A DNA stretch of 18,294 nt from Bacteroidetes bacterium UBA6491 (lineage in GTDB: Bacteria; Bacteroidota; Bacteroidia; NS11-12g; UBA9320): NCBI GenBank assembly GCA_002436505.1, contig DJML01000080.1, forward strand, positions 1 to 18,294. The letters are read 5' to 3'. Within the stretch, counting starts at the first letter, position 1. Each line of letters begins with the position of its first letter. The notes beneath the pieces were generated by a model. That model ran no database searches and had not been told where the DNA came from. It worked only from the letters and a program-made list of their open reading frames with translations. Shown here piece by piece: positions 1 to 7,844 of the stretch. Both the position numbers and the translations under genes were made by a program.

Positions 1-1952
1 TTGTCCCATGCACCACCGGCATTGTTCTGAAAAATCGCCCACATTACCCCTGATACAGCTACACCTGCCATATATGCACCCAATGCCTCTGGTCCCATGA
101 TAAATCCGATAATGATCGGAGTTACTATGGTAATGGCTCCGGGCAACATCATCTCCTTAAGCGCTGCCTTGGTTGAAATATCAACGCACTTGCCGTATTC
201 AGGCTTGCCAGTGCCCTCTAAAATTCCTGGGATTTCACGGAATTGTCTCCTAACCTCTTTCACCATTTCCATCGCTGCTTTTCCTACGGAATTCATCGCT
301 AACGCTGAGAATACCACAGGTATCATGCCACCAATAAACAATGCAGCTAGGACTTTAGCCTTGTATATATTTATTCCGTCAATACCAGTAAAGGTCACAT
401 ATGCTGCAAATAGAGCAAGTGCAGTAAGTGCCGCTGAAGCAATGGCAAATCCTTTACCAATTGCAGCTGTTGTATTTCCAACAGAATCAAGGATGTCAGT
501 TCTTTCACGAACCTCATCAGGCAATTCACTCATTTCAGCGATACCACCTGCATTGTCCGCGATCGGTCCAAACGCATCTATCGCCAGCTGCATAGCAGTA
601 GTGGCCATCATTGCTGATGCTGCAATGGCCACACCATAGAAACCGGCAAGTGCATATGCTCCCCATATGGCCCCTGCAAAAAGAATAACCGGAGCAAAAG
701 TCGATATCATTCCTGTCGCAAGACCGGCTATAATGTTAGTAGCCGCCCCTGTTGAGGACTTCTGAACAATATTCAGAACAGGACGTTTGCCCAATCCAGT
801 ATAGAATTCAGTAAAATATGAAATTAATCCTCCAACGGTCAAACCTACCAGGATGGCATAAAATACACGCATTGAAGCTATATCCTTTTCTCCTTCTCCG
901 AAGAATTTCATGTGAAGTGTTTCAGGAAGCATCCACTGGATAATGAAAAATGACGCAATTGCTGTAAGTATGATCGCAGACCAGTTGCCAAGATTCAATG
1001 CATTTTGAACCTCCTGTTCTTTCGCATCGTTACTTTTTATTCTAATGAACCAGGTGCCAATAATTGAAAACAGAATGCCCATGCCTGCGATAAGTACTGG
1101 AAGCAGAATTGGCCCCATATTTCCAAATGCATCCGCAAACGGAGCGTCTGCAGACATGTCCTTTATCACATAATTACCCAACACCATGGATGCAAGTACT
1201 GTTGCAACGTAAGAACCAAACAGATCGGCTCCCATTCCTGCAACATCACCTACGTTGTCACCTACGTTATCAGCTATTGTCGCCGGATTCCTCGGATCAT
1301 CCTCCGGTATTCCCGCCTCAACTTTACCCACAAGATCCGCTCCAACATCAGCTGCTTTGGTATAAATACCTCCGCCTACACGAGCGAACAGAGCAATACT
1401 TTCTGCTCCAAGAGAGAAACCAGCAAGGGCTTCGAGGACCTTTGTCATCTCAGAATAGAAACTGCCTTCTCCGGTCACAAACCATGAAACAAGTATGAAT
1501 AGCAAAGTACTTAATCCGAAAACCGCAAGACCTGCTACACCAAGTCCCATCACGGTTCCACCCGAAAAAGCAACTTTCAGTGCCTGAGGCAAACTGGTTC
1601 TCGCTGCCTGAGTTGTTCTCACATTGGCCGCTGTTGCGATCCTCATTCCAATATTCCCTGCTAAAGCTGAAAAGAATGCTCCAATGATAAAGGCAATTAC
1701 AATAAACCAGTGTGTGGTTTCAACTAATGATGAAACAATACCCAGTAATATGCTCGCTATTACCACAAAGATTCCAAGAATCCTGTATTCTGCTGCAAGA
1801 AAGGCTAAAGCACCATCTTTAATATGGGCTGCTATAGTAGCCATTTTGTCCTCGCCTGCATTTTGTTTCTTTACCCATGCGGATTTAACGATCATCACAA
1901 GGATACCAATCAAACCAAAGATCGGAAGAATATAGATCAAGTTTTCGCTCAT
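1..1952 (-). CDS. hppA: Membrane-bound ion-translocating pyrophosphatase (partial, C-terminus cut by window edge)
   Basis: Hydrolyses pyrophosphate and uses the energy to pump H+ (or Na+) across the cytoplasmic membrane. About 650 residues are visible from ATG at 1952, and the reading frame runs off base 1. It is a multi-helix membrane protein. The family-defining loop GGGIYTKAADVGADLVGKVE and the acidic DDPRNPATIADNVGDNVGD segment (about residues 190-235) hold the Mg-PPi ligands. GNTTAAIGKG near residue 492 has Ala496 and Gly499 where K+-independent enzymes have Lys and Thr, so it belongs to the K+-dependent class. The helix-6 position that is Glu in Na+ pumps is Gly246. The position one turn on, Glu in plant-type H+ pumps, is Ala250. 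A Glu (184) sits instead in helix 5, in LGAESIALF. From this I infer a Bacteroidota-type K+-dependent H+ pump. It lies 74 bases behind a methyltransferase gene on the same strand. Confidence 0.95.
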   Translation of the reverse strand, partial: MSENLIYILPIFGLIGILVMIVKSAWVKKQNAGEDKMATIAAHIKDGALAFLAAEYRILGIFVVIASILLGIVSSLVETTHWFIVIAFIIGAFFSALAGNIGMRIATAANVRTTQAARTSLPQALKVAFSGGTVMGLGVAGLAVFGLSTLLFILVSWFVTGEGSFYSEMTKVLEALAGFSLGAESIALFARVGGGIYTKAADVGADLVGKVEAGIPEDDPRNPATIADNVGDNVGDVAGMGADLFGSYVATVLASMVLGNYVIKDMSADAPFADAFGNMGPILLPVLIAGMGILFSIIGTWFIRIKSNDAKEQEVQNALNLGNWSAIILTAIASFFIIQWMLPETLHMKFFGEGEKDIASMRVFYAILVGLTVGGLISYFTEFYTGLGKRPVLNIVQKSSTGAATNIIAGLATGMISTFAPVILFAGAIWGAYALAGFYGVAIAASAMMATTAMQLAIDAFGPIADNAGGIAEMSELPDEVRERTDILDSVGNTTAAIGKGFAIASAALTALALFAAYVTFTGIDGINIYKAKVLAALFIGGMIPVVFSALAMNSVGKAAMEMVKEVRRQFREIPGILEGTGKPEYGKCVDISTKAALKEMMLPGAITIVTPIIIGFIMGPEALGAYMAGVAVSGVMWAIFQNNAGGAWD

Positions 1953-1993
1953 CTTGTTGTTAGAATTTTAAAGTGCGCGAAATTACAATTTTG

Positions 1994-2007
1994 TGGTATA
2001 GATACCA
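1994..2007. promoter_or_regulatory. Short palindrome upstream of hppA, possible operator
   Basis: TGGTAT-AG-ATACCA is a perfect 6+6 inverted repeat with a 2-base centre, 41 bases before the hppA start codon in the gap between hppA and the methyltransferase gene. Its place and symmetry would suit a dimeric regulator. No regulator is identified, and a 12-base match can arise by chance. Confidence 0.2.
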
Positions 2008-2026
2008 TAATTATAACGTAAGGTTT

Positions 2027-2821
2027 TCAACGCGGTGTAATAATAGAATAGACACATGTGGTCACAAAATTTCTGAAGAATGGCAATAAGCTAAATATGG
2101 CCAACTGTCTGAACGGCTTGATACCGAACTTGTATTTGTAAACTGGATTGAACAAATACCATTTCTTTAAAACCTGAACATATCCGGTTTTATCAACCAG
2201 TCTTTCGAATCTTTCAATGGATATACCGGTGTCTTTAATTTCAATCAGGTCTGAACATGTGCGTTCGGTCTCCCCTAAAAGCCTCAAAATTCCTTTATAC
2301 AACCATTTTGGTAATATGTGGTAATAAGGCATCACTGCAGCGAGTTTGTTCTTACATATCTGCTGATGTCCGCCGAAAGGCATGTACCAAGGGGGAAATC
2401 CGAAAAAGATCTTACCCCTGGGGGCTAAGAATTCTTTGAGTCGTATCAGTACACGCTCCTGGTCATGGATGTGCTCAATGACATCCTTTAATATTATAAG
2501 ATCAAATTTACTGTCGAGTGACTCAGGGTCTATATCATAGATGTCCTTCGCGATAAACCTTATCTTGCCAGCATCGACCGCTTCTTTCATTAGCTTCTCG
2601 GCCACCTTCACCCGGCCCGGACTTAACTCAATGCCGGTACAATTGTGGCCCAGATCTACGAAAGCCTTCAATACCCCAGCTTCGCCACTACCGATCTCAA
2701 GGACATTCAGTTTTCTGTTCTTCAGATCGATGACTTTGCTGATGAATGGGATCACGTGCTCAACGGTCACCTTTGTTGTTAAGTTGAAATATGTCTCCTT
2801 ATCCTTGTGAAATTCGAACAT
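2027..2821 (-). CDS. Class I SAM-dependent methyltransferase, substrate unknown
   Basis: A 264-residue protein when started at the ATG at 2821. The open frame extends back to a TTG at 2935, but those 38 residues are not like a methyltransferase N-terminus, so I leave them out. Motif I is VLEIGSGEAG (residues 40-49). The acidic residue after strand 2 is Glu65 in GIELS. Motif IV is LKDVIEHIHD (111-120), the pattern of Methyltransf_11/23-type enzymes such as UbiE-like proteins. A family-like PPWYMPFGGHQQ stretch (143-154) follows. The C-terminal third is basic and aromatic and may bind the substrate or membrane. The substrate cannot be told from sequence. It is divergent from lepA and upstream of hppA on the same strand, possibly co-transcribed with it. 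Confidence 0.85.
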   Translation of the reverse strand: MFEFHKDKETYFNLTTKVTVEHVIPFISKVIDLKNRKLNVLEIGSGEAGVLKAFVDLGHNCTGIELSPGRVKVAEKLMKEAVDAGKIRFIAKDIYDIDPESLDSKFDLIILKDVIEHIHDQERVLIRLKEFLAPRGKIFFGFPPWYMPFGGHQQICKNKLAAVMPYYHILPKWLYKGILRLLGETERTCSDLIEIKDTGISIERFERLVDKTGYVQVLKKWYLFNPVYKYKFGIKPFRQLAIFSLLPFFRNFVTTCVYSIITPR

Positions 2822-3040
2822 GGCTGCAATTTTAACACGTATTTTATGGATAATCAGGATATTCAGGATTAATTTTTTAACCCTTTTAAAGGATGATCCC
2901 CCCTCTTGAATTACTATGAAATGAAGAAGTGTCAAATAAGATCACCAGGTACGGACCAAAAAAAACAGTGAATATGAAACATCTGATCTTTTTTCACTCC
3001 CATCCGATAAATCGGTGATCAAAATTATCGGTGATTAAGG

Positions 3041-3048
3041 TATCTTTG
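3041..3048 (+). promoter_or_regulatory. Bacteroidota-type -7 promoter element for lepA
   Basis: TATCTTTG fits the TAnnTTTG element read by the primary sigma factor of Bacteroidota and ends 7 bases before the lepA ATG. Transcription would start at or just before the start codon. No clear -33 TTTG is visible. A 9-base direct repeat, ATCGGTGAT (3011-3019 and 3027-3035), lies just upstream, and the first copy is part of a CCGAT-AA-ATCGG palindrome (3004-3015). Confidence 0.55.
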
Positions 3049-3055
3049 CGCCCCG

Positions 3056-4846
3056 ATGGAAAACATACGTAATTTCTGCATCATCGCCCATATCGATCAT
3101 GGCAAAAGCACTTTAGCTGACCGACTGCTGCAGGTAACAAATACTGTAAGCGAAAGAGATCTTAAGGAGCAGACCCTTGACGACATGGACCTTGAACGCG
3201 AACGTGGCATTACCATTAAATCGCATGCGATTCAAATGTCTTATACTGAAGAAGGGGTGGAATACACCCTTAATCTGATAGATACCCCGGGACACGTAGA
3301 TTTTTCGTATGAAGTTTCAAGATCCATCGCTGCGTGTGAAGGCGCACTGTTGATCGTCGATGCATCTCAGGGAATTCAGGCACAGACGATCTCTAACCTT
3401 TACCTGGCACTGGACCATAACCTGGTCATAATACCGGTCATGAATAAAATGGACCTGCCCGGAGCCATGCCGGAAGAGGTTCAGGATCAGATAATGGACC
3501 TTATATTATGTGATGAGGAAGATATTATAAGGGCAAGCGGGAAGACTGGAGAAGGCGTAGATAAGATTCTTGAGGCTATTATTAAGAGAGTTCCTCCGCC
3601 CAAAGGAAATCCTGAAGCACCATTAAAAGCTCTGATCTTTGATTCTGTATTCAATTCTTTCAGAGGGATCATAGCTTATTTTAAGGTTATTGACGGAGAG
3701 ATCAGAAAGAACGACAAGGTTAAGTTCATTCATACCAAAAAAGAATATATCGCTGATGAAGTGGGTGTACTTAAGCTTACTCAATTGCCTAAGCCTGTCA
3801 TTAAAACGGGTGATGTCGGTTATATTATCTCCGGGATTAAAGAAGCCAACGAGGTAAAGGTCGGTGATACAATAACGCATGTCAGCAGACCTACTTCTGA
3901 AGCCGTAAAAGGATTCGAGGATGTAAAACCGATGGTTTTCGCAGGCATTTACCCTGTGGATACCGATGATTTTGAGGAACTGAGAGAGGCAATGGCCAAG
4001 CTGCAGCTAAATGATGCATCTCTTGTATTTGAACCCGAATCTTCAGCTGCCCTGGGCTTTGGTTTCCGATGCGGATTCCTTGGAATGCTGCATATGGAGA
4101 TCATTCAGGAAAGACTGGAAAGAGAATTCGGTATGACAGTGATCACCACTGTGCCTAACGTATCCTACATTGCTTATACGAAAGGTGGAACAACAATGGT
4201 GGTGAATAATCCGACCGATCTGCCTGACCCTGTTAACATTGATTATGTGGAAGAACCATTTATCAATGCACAGATCATTACATCCGATGAGTACGTCGGA
4301 GCGATAATGGGATTATGCATGGACAAAAGGGGCATTCTGAAAAACCAGGTATATCTGACCACCAATCGTGTTGAACTTGCATTCGAAATGCCGATGGCAG
4401 AAGTGGTTTTTGACTTTTATGATAAACTTAAATCAATAAGCCGTGGGTATGCCAGCTTTGACTACCACCCGATTGAATACAGGCAGTCACATCTGGTTAA
4501 GTTAGACATTATGCTGAACACCAAACCCGTGGACGCATTGTCAGCAATCATTCACAGGGATAAGGCTTATGATTATGGTAAAAAGATCTGCTTAAAACTT
4601 AAGGAGCTAATTCCTAAGCAGCAGTTCGAAATAGCCATTCAAGCAGGCATTGGAGCCAAGATCATCGCAAGAGAAACGATCAAAGCGATGCGTAAGGATG
4701 TTACTGCCAAATGTTATGGTGGAGATATAACGCGTAAAAGGAAACTTCTTGAGAAACAGAAAGCCGGTAAAAAGCGTATGCGACAGGTAGGTAATGTCGA
4801 AATCCCACAAAGTGCATTTATGGCTGTTCTAAAGATCAACGATTAA
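3056..4846 (+). CDS. lepA: Elongation factor 4 (LepA), ribosome-associated GTPase
   Basis: Translational GTPase that binds the ribosome in an EF-G-like way and affects elongation or ribosome biogenesis. At 596 residues it is full length for the family. G1 is AHIDHGKST (11-19), the switch I region ends with RERGITIK (48-55), G3 is DTPGHVDF (76-83) and G4 is NKMD (130-133). EF-G-like domains follow, then the LepA-specific C-terminal domain ending in the conserved RKRKLLEKQKAGKKRM and NVEIPQSAF segments. All nucleotide-binding residues are present. The ATG at 3056 gives the standard N-terminus MENIRNFCIIAHIDHGKS. It has its own promoter element directly upstream and no close downstream partner, so it is probably transcribed alone. 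Confidence 0.98.
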   Translation: MENIRNFCIIAHIDHGKSTLADRLLQVTNTVSERDLKEQTLDDMDLERERGITIKSHAIQMSYTEEGVEYTLNLIDTPGHVDFSYEVSRSIAACEGALLIVDASQGIQAQTISNLYLALDHNLVIIPVMNKMDLPGAMPEEVQDQIMDLILCDEEDIIRASGKTGEGVDKILEAIIKRVPPPKGNPEAPLKALIFDSVFNSFRGIIAYFKVIDGEIRKNDKVKFIHTKKEYIADEVGVLKLTQLPKPVIKTGDVGYIISGIKEANEVKVGDTITHVSRPTSEAVKGFEDVKPMVFAGIYPVDTDDFEELREAMAKLQLNDASLVFEPESSAALGFGFRCGFLGMLHMEIIQERLEREFGMTVITTVPNVSYIAYTKGGTTMVVNNPTDLPDPVNIDYVEEPFINAQIITSDEYVGAIMGLCMDKRGILKNQVYLTTNRVELAFEMPMAEVVFDFYDKLKSISRGYASFDYHPIEYRQSHLVKLDIMLNTKPVDALSAIIHRDKAYDYGKKICLKLKELIPKQQFEIAIQAGIGAKIIARETIKAMRKDVTAKCYGGDITRKRKLLEKQKAGKKRMRQVGNVEIPQSAFMAVLKIND

Positions 4847-4880
4847 TTTCGATAAAATGCCATCAGTGTTTGACAGGCGG

Positions 4881-4912
4881 TTGCCCGCATTCAAACATTC
4901 ATTCTATCTTTG
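4881..4912 (+). promoter_or_regulatory. Bacteroidota-type promoter for the DUF547-like gene
   Basis: A TTG at 4881-4883 and TATCTTTG at 4905-4912 are separated by 21 bases, a fit to the -33/-7 architecture of the primary sigma factor in this phylum. The ATG at 4927 follows 14 bases later. This placement supports the ATG at 4927 over the further upstream ATG at 4870, which would lie before the promoter. Confidence 0.6.
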
Positions 4913-4926
4913 AGGTCTATAATATT

Positions 4927-5670
4927 ATGACTTTTAAGATCTCTGCAATTTTGCTCTTCTTGGTTCTATCAGCTTCCGCTTTTGCCGTTTCCGATAATAA
5001 TACAGTCGCGTTGTCACAGAACTTTATTGAAAAACTTCATTTACATCAGAACACGCAAAGCATTGAAGATGAAATAGGTACTCTAGAACATGATTTTTTT
5101 AAAAAGATTGAACACAGTACAGAAAAGCACATATTCTGGATCAATCTTTACAATGGTTTTACGCTTAAATCTATCCGTGAGAACCCAAATTTACTGGACA
5201 ACATGAGCTTTCGAGCAGAAAGAAAATTTTTAGTGGCCGGCCAAAAGGTAAGCCTGGATGATATTGAGTTTCTGTTCCTTAACCGCGGTAAAAAGTCAAA
5301 TGGAGAGAATAAATTTTTTGTGAGAAAGAAATTTAAGTCCTGGATGGTTCCTGAACCCAATAAGGATATTTTTTATGTACTTTATCGCGGTTATAAAGAA
5401 AGCCCACCTGTTTCCTATTTCGTTCGCGACAACTTCAATGGAATGGTTGTTTGGATGAAAAGGATCTTTTACGAGAACCAGGTGATGGTCGGACGTGGTT
5501 CATGCATGGCACCGCAATACATGAAGAACTACATTCCCATATACTTTAAGAATGAAGATTCACTAAGATCTGAAATAATAAAGAACACATTTTGTGAAAA
5601 TAAAGTGATCACTTACTCTAAAACAATGACACCCGACGGTTCACATTTTTATCCAAGAATACTGCGTTGA
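4927..5670 (+). CDS. Secreted DUF547-like protein with altered core motif
   Basis: A 247-residue protein with a signal peptide (residues 1-20, a hydrophobic run ending ASAFA). The ATG at 4870 would add 19 residues ahead of the signal peptide and precedes the promoter, so 4927 is preferred. The DUF547 pattern is visible: HIFWINLYNGFTL (68-80, family form WiNxYNAlTL), then VAGQKVSLDDIE (103-114), then VLYRGYKESPP (151-161). The last aligns with the family's LNCGxxSCPP, but Asn and both Cys are replaced. DUF547 has no firmly established biochemical role. The protein should act in the periplasm or at the envelope. Its stop overlaps the TTG start of the next gene, so the two are probably translated together. 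Confidence 0.7.
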   Translation: MTFKISAILLFLVLSASAFAVSDNNTVALSQNFIEKLHLHQNTQSIEDEIGTLEHDFFKKIEHSTEKHIFWINLYNGFTLKSIRENPNLLDNMSFRAERKFLVAGQKVSLDDIEFLFLNRGKKSNGENKFFVRKKFKSWMVPEPNKDIFYVLYRGYKESPPVSYFVRDNFNGMVVWMKRIFYENQVMVGRGSCMAPQYMKNYIPIYFKNEDSLRSEIIKNTFCENKVITYSKTMTPDGSHFYPRILR

Positions 5671-5930
5671 AAGAATTTAAAGCAATAGTAGGTTTTATAT
5701 TACTCGCCCTTTCGGTACTGCTATTTTACCAATTTGGCTTAAATGTTTGGTTTTTAGCAACTTCTGTGTCAACATTTGGCGAATTATGGATGGACCTTGG
5801 TCTATATTTAATTGCAGGCGTTCTTATCATGAGATATAGCTGGCAACTTATTTTTAGATCGCTAAGGATAAAAAAGCGATCAGGGACCCTGGATGAAGGG
5901 GAATTAATAGACAGAACACGGAAAGAATGA
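5667..5930 (+). CDS. Small two-helix membrane protein, unknown function
   Basis: An 87-residue protein started at TTG (5667), whose last two bases belong to the TGA of the previous gene (TTGA overlap). The next in-frame ATG would remove the first helix, so TTG is the only sensible start. It has two hydrophobic segments (about 6-32 and 43-60) followed by a basic, charged cytoplasmic tail (RSLRIKKRSG to the end). The overlap implies that it is made in step with the secreted DUF547-like protein, perhaps as its membrane partner. That pairing is inference, and I recognise no family. Confidence 0.65.
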   Translation: MKEFKAIVGFILLALSVLLFYQFGLNVWFLATSVSTFGELWMDLGLYLIAGVLIMRYSWQLIFRSLRIKKRSGTLDEGELIDRTRKE

Positions 5931-5947
5931 AGACCGTGAGCATTGAT

Positions 5948-5976
5948 AGCATCTTTAGCAATAGATGCTTCTTTAA
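5948..5976 (+). terminator. Possible rho-independent terminator
   Basis: AGCATCT (5948-5954) and AGATGCT (5963-5969) form a 7-base stem with an 8-base loop, followed by TCTTTAA. It lies 17 bases after the small membrane protein gene and before the next gene. The stem is short and only moderately GC-rich, so the call is tentative. Confidence 0.4.
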
Positions 5977-6031
5977 TATATTTGACTGTTGTAAGGTTTT
6001 ATTAATCAAACCAGTATTAAATTAAGATAAA

Positions 6032-6892
6032 ATGGAAATATCAGAATTCAAGGAGAACACCTTTAACTCGATCTTTAGACATGGAAACTCGATCGTTGGC
6101 CCGATATCAATCGTATCAATTATTAATATGATGTTCTTTGGCGGTTTGATCTATTTCTTATTTGTTCAAATTTTCAATGTTGATCTGACTGCATTTGAGA
6201 ACCTCAAGGAACCCATATTAGATCCTGAAGAAGCACAGCAAATGTTTATCGATATCTTCAGTAGCATCGAGGCCTTTTGGACAGCAATCGCAATTTTTTA
6301 TCTGGTACTTTTCATTTTTGGGGTATGGACAGGTAACCTTATGCTAAACATTAGCAAAGCAAAACTAGAAAAGGAATCTTCTGTACTTAATGTTGCGCTC
6401 TCACGTTCTTTCGGAGGAAAACTAACACAACTGTTCATTGCCTCATTTTACATAATCGCAGGTTACATGGTGGTCACAATGGCTGCAGGAGCATTAACGC
6501 GATTACTGCCTATAAATTTTGCGATAAATATCCTTATCGCAGTGGTCGTATTTCTTTTCCTTTTAAGGACTATTGTTGTTTTTCCTGCAATTATTCATGG
6601 CAATATGAATGCCATGGATGCATTGCGGTTTAGTTTTAAGAACATTTCGATGCGGAGATCCTTTATTATTTTTATTATAGGAATCAGTGTATCAATAATG
6701 CTGGCATTCATCATGGGGATCTTCGGAGGTTTTCTGAGTATTCTTGGCAGTGCAGGTGGTATCGCGTTATTCATTTTCCTTTTGGCCTTTTATTGCTTTA
6801 TCAATGCATATACGATATCAGCCCTTACAGGTTTTTATTTCCGTTTTGCCGACTTCGAACATCATGATGAAGCATCGCATCTTGTGGAATGA
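6032..6892 (+). CDS. Six-helix integral membrane protein, unknown function
   Basis: A 286-residue, strongly hydrophobic protein with about six predicted membrane segments (roughly 22-48, 83-108, 131-157, 162-187, 208-235 and 238-268). A short acidic loop between helices 1 and 2 (residues about 52-75, rich in Asp/Glu) is likely extracytoplasmic or interfacial. The N-terminus (MEISEFKENTFNSIFRHG) is amphipathic, and the C-terminal tail is short and acidic/His-containing. The overall plan resembles membrane domains of the YciC/DUF975 type (an N-terminal cytoplasmic helix, then paired helices with a mid-protein basic loop), but I cannot assign it to any family. No catalytic motif is visible. The downstream gene encodes another multi-helix protein on the same strand but has its own promoter-like element. 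Confidence 0.75.
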   Translation: MEISEFKENTFNSIFRHGNSIVGPISIVSIINMMFFGGLIYFLFVQIFNVDLTAFENLKEPILDPEEAQQMFIDIFSSIEAFWTAIAIFYLVLFIFGVWTGNLMLNISKAKLEKESSVLNVALSRSFGGKLTQLFIASFYIIAGYMVVTMAAGALTRLLPINFAINILIAVVVFLFLLRTIVVFPAIIHGNMNAMDALRFSFKNISMRRSFIIFIIGISVSIMLAFIMGIFGGFLSILGSAGGIALFIFLLAFYCFINAYTISALTGFYFRFADFEHHDEASHLVE

Positions 6893-6920
6893 TTTCAACT
6901 TTTAGATAATACGAATTGGC

Positions 6921-6928
6921 TACCTTCG
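6921..6928 (+). promoter_or_regulatory. Bacteroidota-type -7 promoter element
   Basis: TACCTTCG differs from TAnnTTTG at one base and is followed by the same GC-rich run seen after the lepA element. It lies 19 bases before the ATG at 6948. No strong -33 TTTG is seen at the expected distance, so this is a moderate candidate. Confidence 0.4.
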
Positions 6929-6947
6929 CACCGCCAATTTGGTCAGT

Positions 6948-7844
6948 ATGCAGGATCTAAGAAACATCAACCGGTTCAAAGCCTGGTTAAAATTAACCAA
7001 TGCCCTTATGCCGGTCGTTTTATTGACATATATTCTGAGGAAGGTGATCGTATTTTTCATTCAGTCCTTATCCTCCGGAAAAATAAACCTTCCCCTTTTG
7101 GTTGATGACCTTACCCTCAGATCTAAAGAACTGGAAATAATCGTTGACAGCATTCTCAAACTTGAACCGGGTCAGCAATATTATTTTGGGTCACCACCGA
7201 TTGATGGTATAATGCCTCATTTGGGAATGATAGCACTTCTTGCCTGGCAAATAAACATTGCAATGAAATGGGGGCAATATAAATTACTAGGTAAAAATTC
7301 CGGTCTTACTGGCATATTTACTCCGGTAATTGATCTTGGAATGATCCGTTTGTTCTTCCTGGTGGCATTACCTGTCTCTGCATTCTGGTTCTTCAACCCG
7401 ATACTGGTGGACCATCCTATTGCTTATCCGTTCTCATTGTACCATTATTTCAATGCAACTTCAAACAATGCAGGCGTACTTCTAATCATCATTCCATTCA
7501 TTATTCTCATAAATTCCCCGCTGATCGCTAAACTATCGGGAGCACCCGGCCTTATTGTTCATGATCGTCACAGGGTAATTGACAGCATTGCAAACAGCTT
7601 TAAATTCATATCGGTGATCACAGGATTAAAGGTCATAGGAATTTTGATCATCATCTGTGGAGCCTCATTATATATATCTGCCCCGGGGTCTGTCTTTCAG
7701 TTTCCCGTTGCAGATGCGCAATGGGCTCAATGGCTGATCAAAGGAGTTAACATATTTGCGCTGAATTTTTTATGGTCGCTGGCAATCTCTGGCATGTCAT
7801 TACTTTATTATTCCAACATAAAGAAATTAGCCCTTTACAATTAA
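6948..7844 (+). CDS. Multi-helix integral membrane protein, unknown function
   Basis: A 298-residue protein from the ATG at 6948. A TTG three codons earlier (6939) is possible but less likely, because the ATG follows a promoter-like element at a normal distance. About six hydrophobic segments are visible (roughly 18-41, 87-108, 125-148, 170-195, 223-248 and 265-288). A long polar stretch (about 42-85) between the first two contains SGKINLPLLVDDLTLRSKEL. No known motif was recognised. In size, helix count and position it resembles the preceding protein, but I see no clear residue-level similarity. The stop codon shares bases with the stop of the convergent amidase gene (TTAA at 7841-7844), so no terminator can lie between them. 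Confidence 0.72.
   Translation: MQDLRNINRFKAWLKLTNALMPVVLLTYILRKVIVFFIQSLSSGKINLPLLVDDLTLRSKELEIIVDSILKLEPGQQYYFGSPPIDGIMPHLGMIALLAWQINIAMKWGQYKLLGKNSGLTGIFTPVIDLGMIRLFFLVALPVSAFWFFNPILVDHPIAYPFSLYHYFNATSNNAGVLLIIIPFIILINSPLIAKLSGAPGLIVHDRHRVIDSIANSFKFISVITGLKVIGILIIICGASLYISAPGSVFQFPVADAQWAQWLIKGVNIFALNFLWSLAISGMSLLYYSNIKKLALYN

Noticed and set aside
97..639. Open frame of 180 codons on the plus strand
   Set aside because: It lies wholly opposite hppA, whose translation is clear, and its low-complexity Ala/Ile/Pro protein is what an antisense frame of a membrane protein gives.
1109..1935. Open frames on the plus strand (1109-1498 and 1624-1935)
   Set aside because: Both are antisense to hppA and resemble no protein.
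2822..2935. N-terminal extension of the first methyltransferase from a TTG
   Set aside because: The extra 38 residues are not part of the methyltransferase fold, and an ATG at 2821 directly precedes the conserved region.
4877..4891. Small GC-rich hairpin (GCGG/CCGC) after lepA as a terminator
   Set aside because: The stem is only four bases, no T-run follows, and it overlaps the likely promoter of the next gene.
4870..4926. Earlier ATG for the DUF547-like protein
   Set aside because: It would place 19 residues ahead of a clear signal peptide and lies upstream of the promoter.
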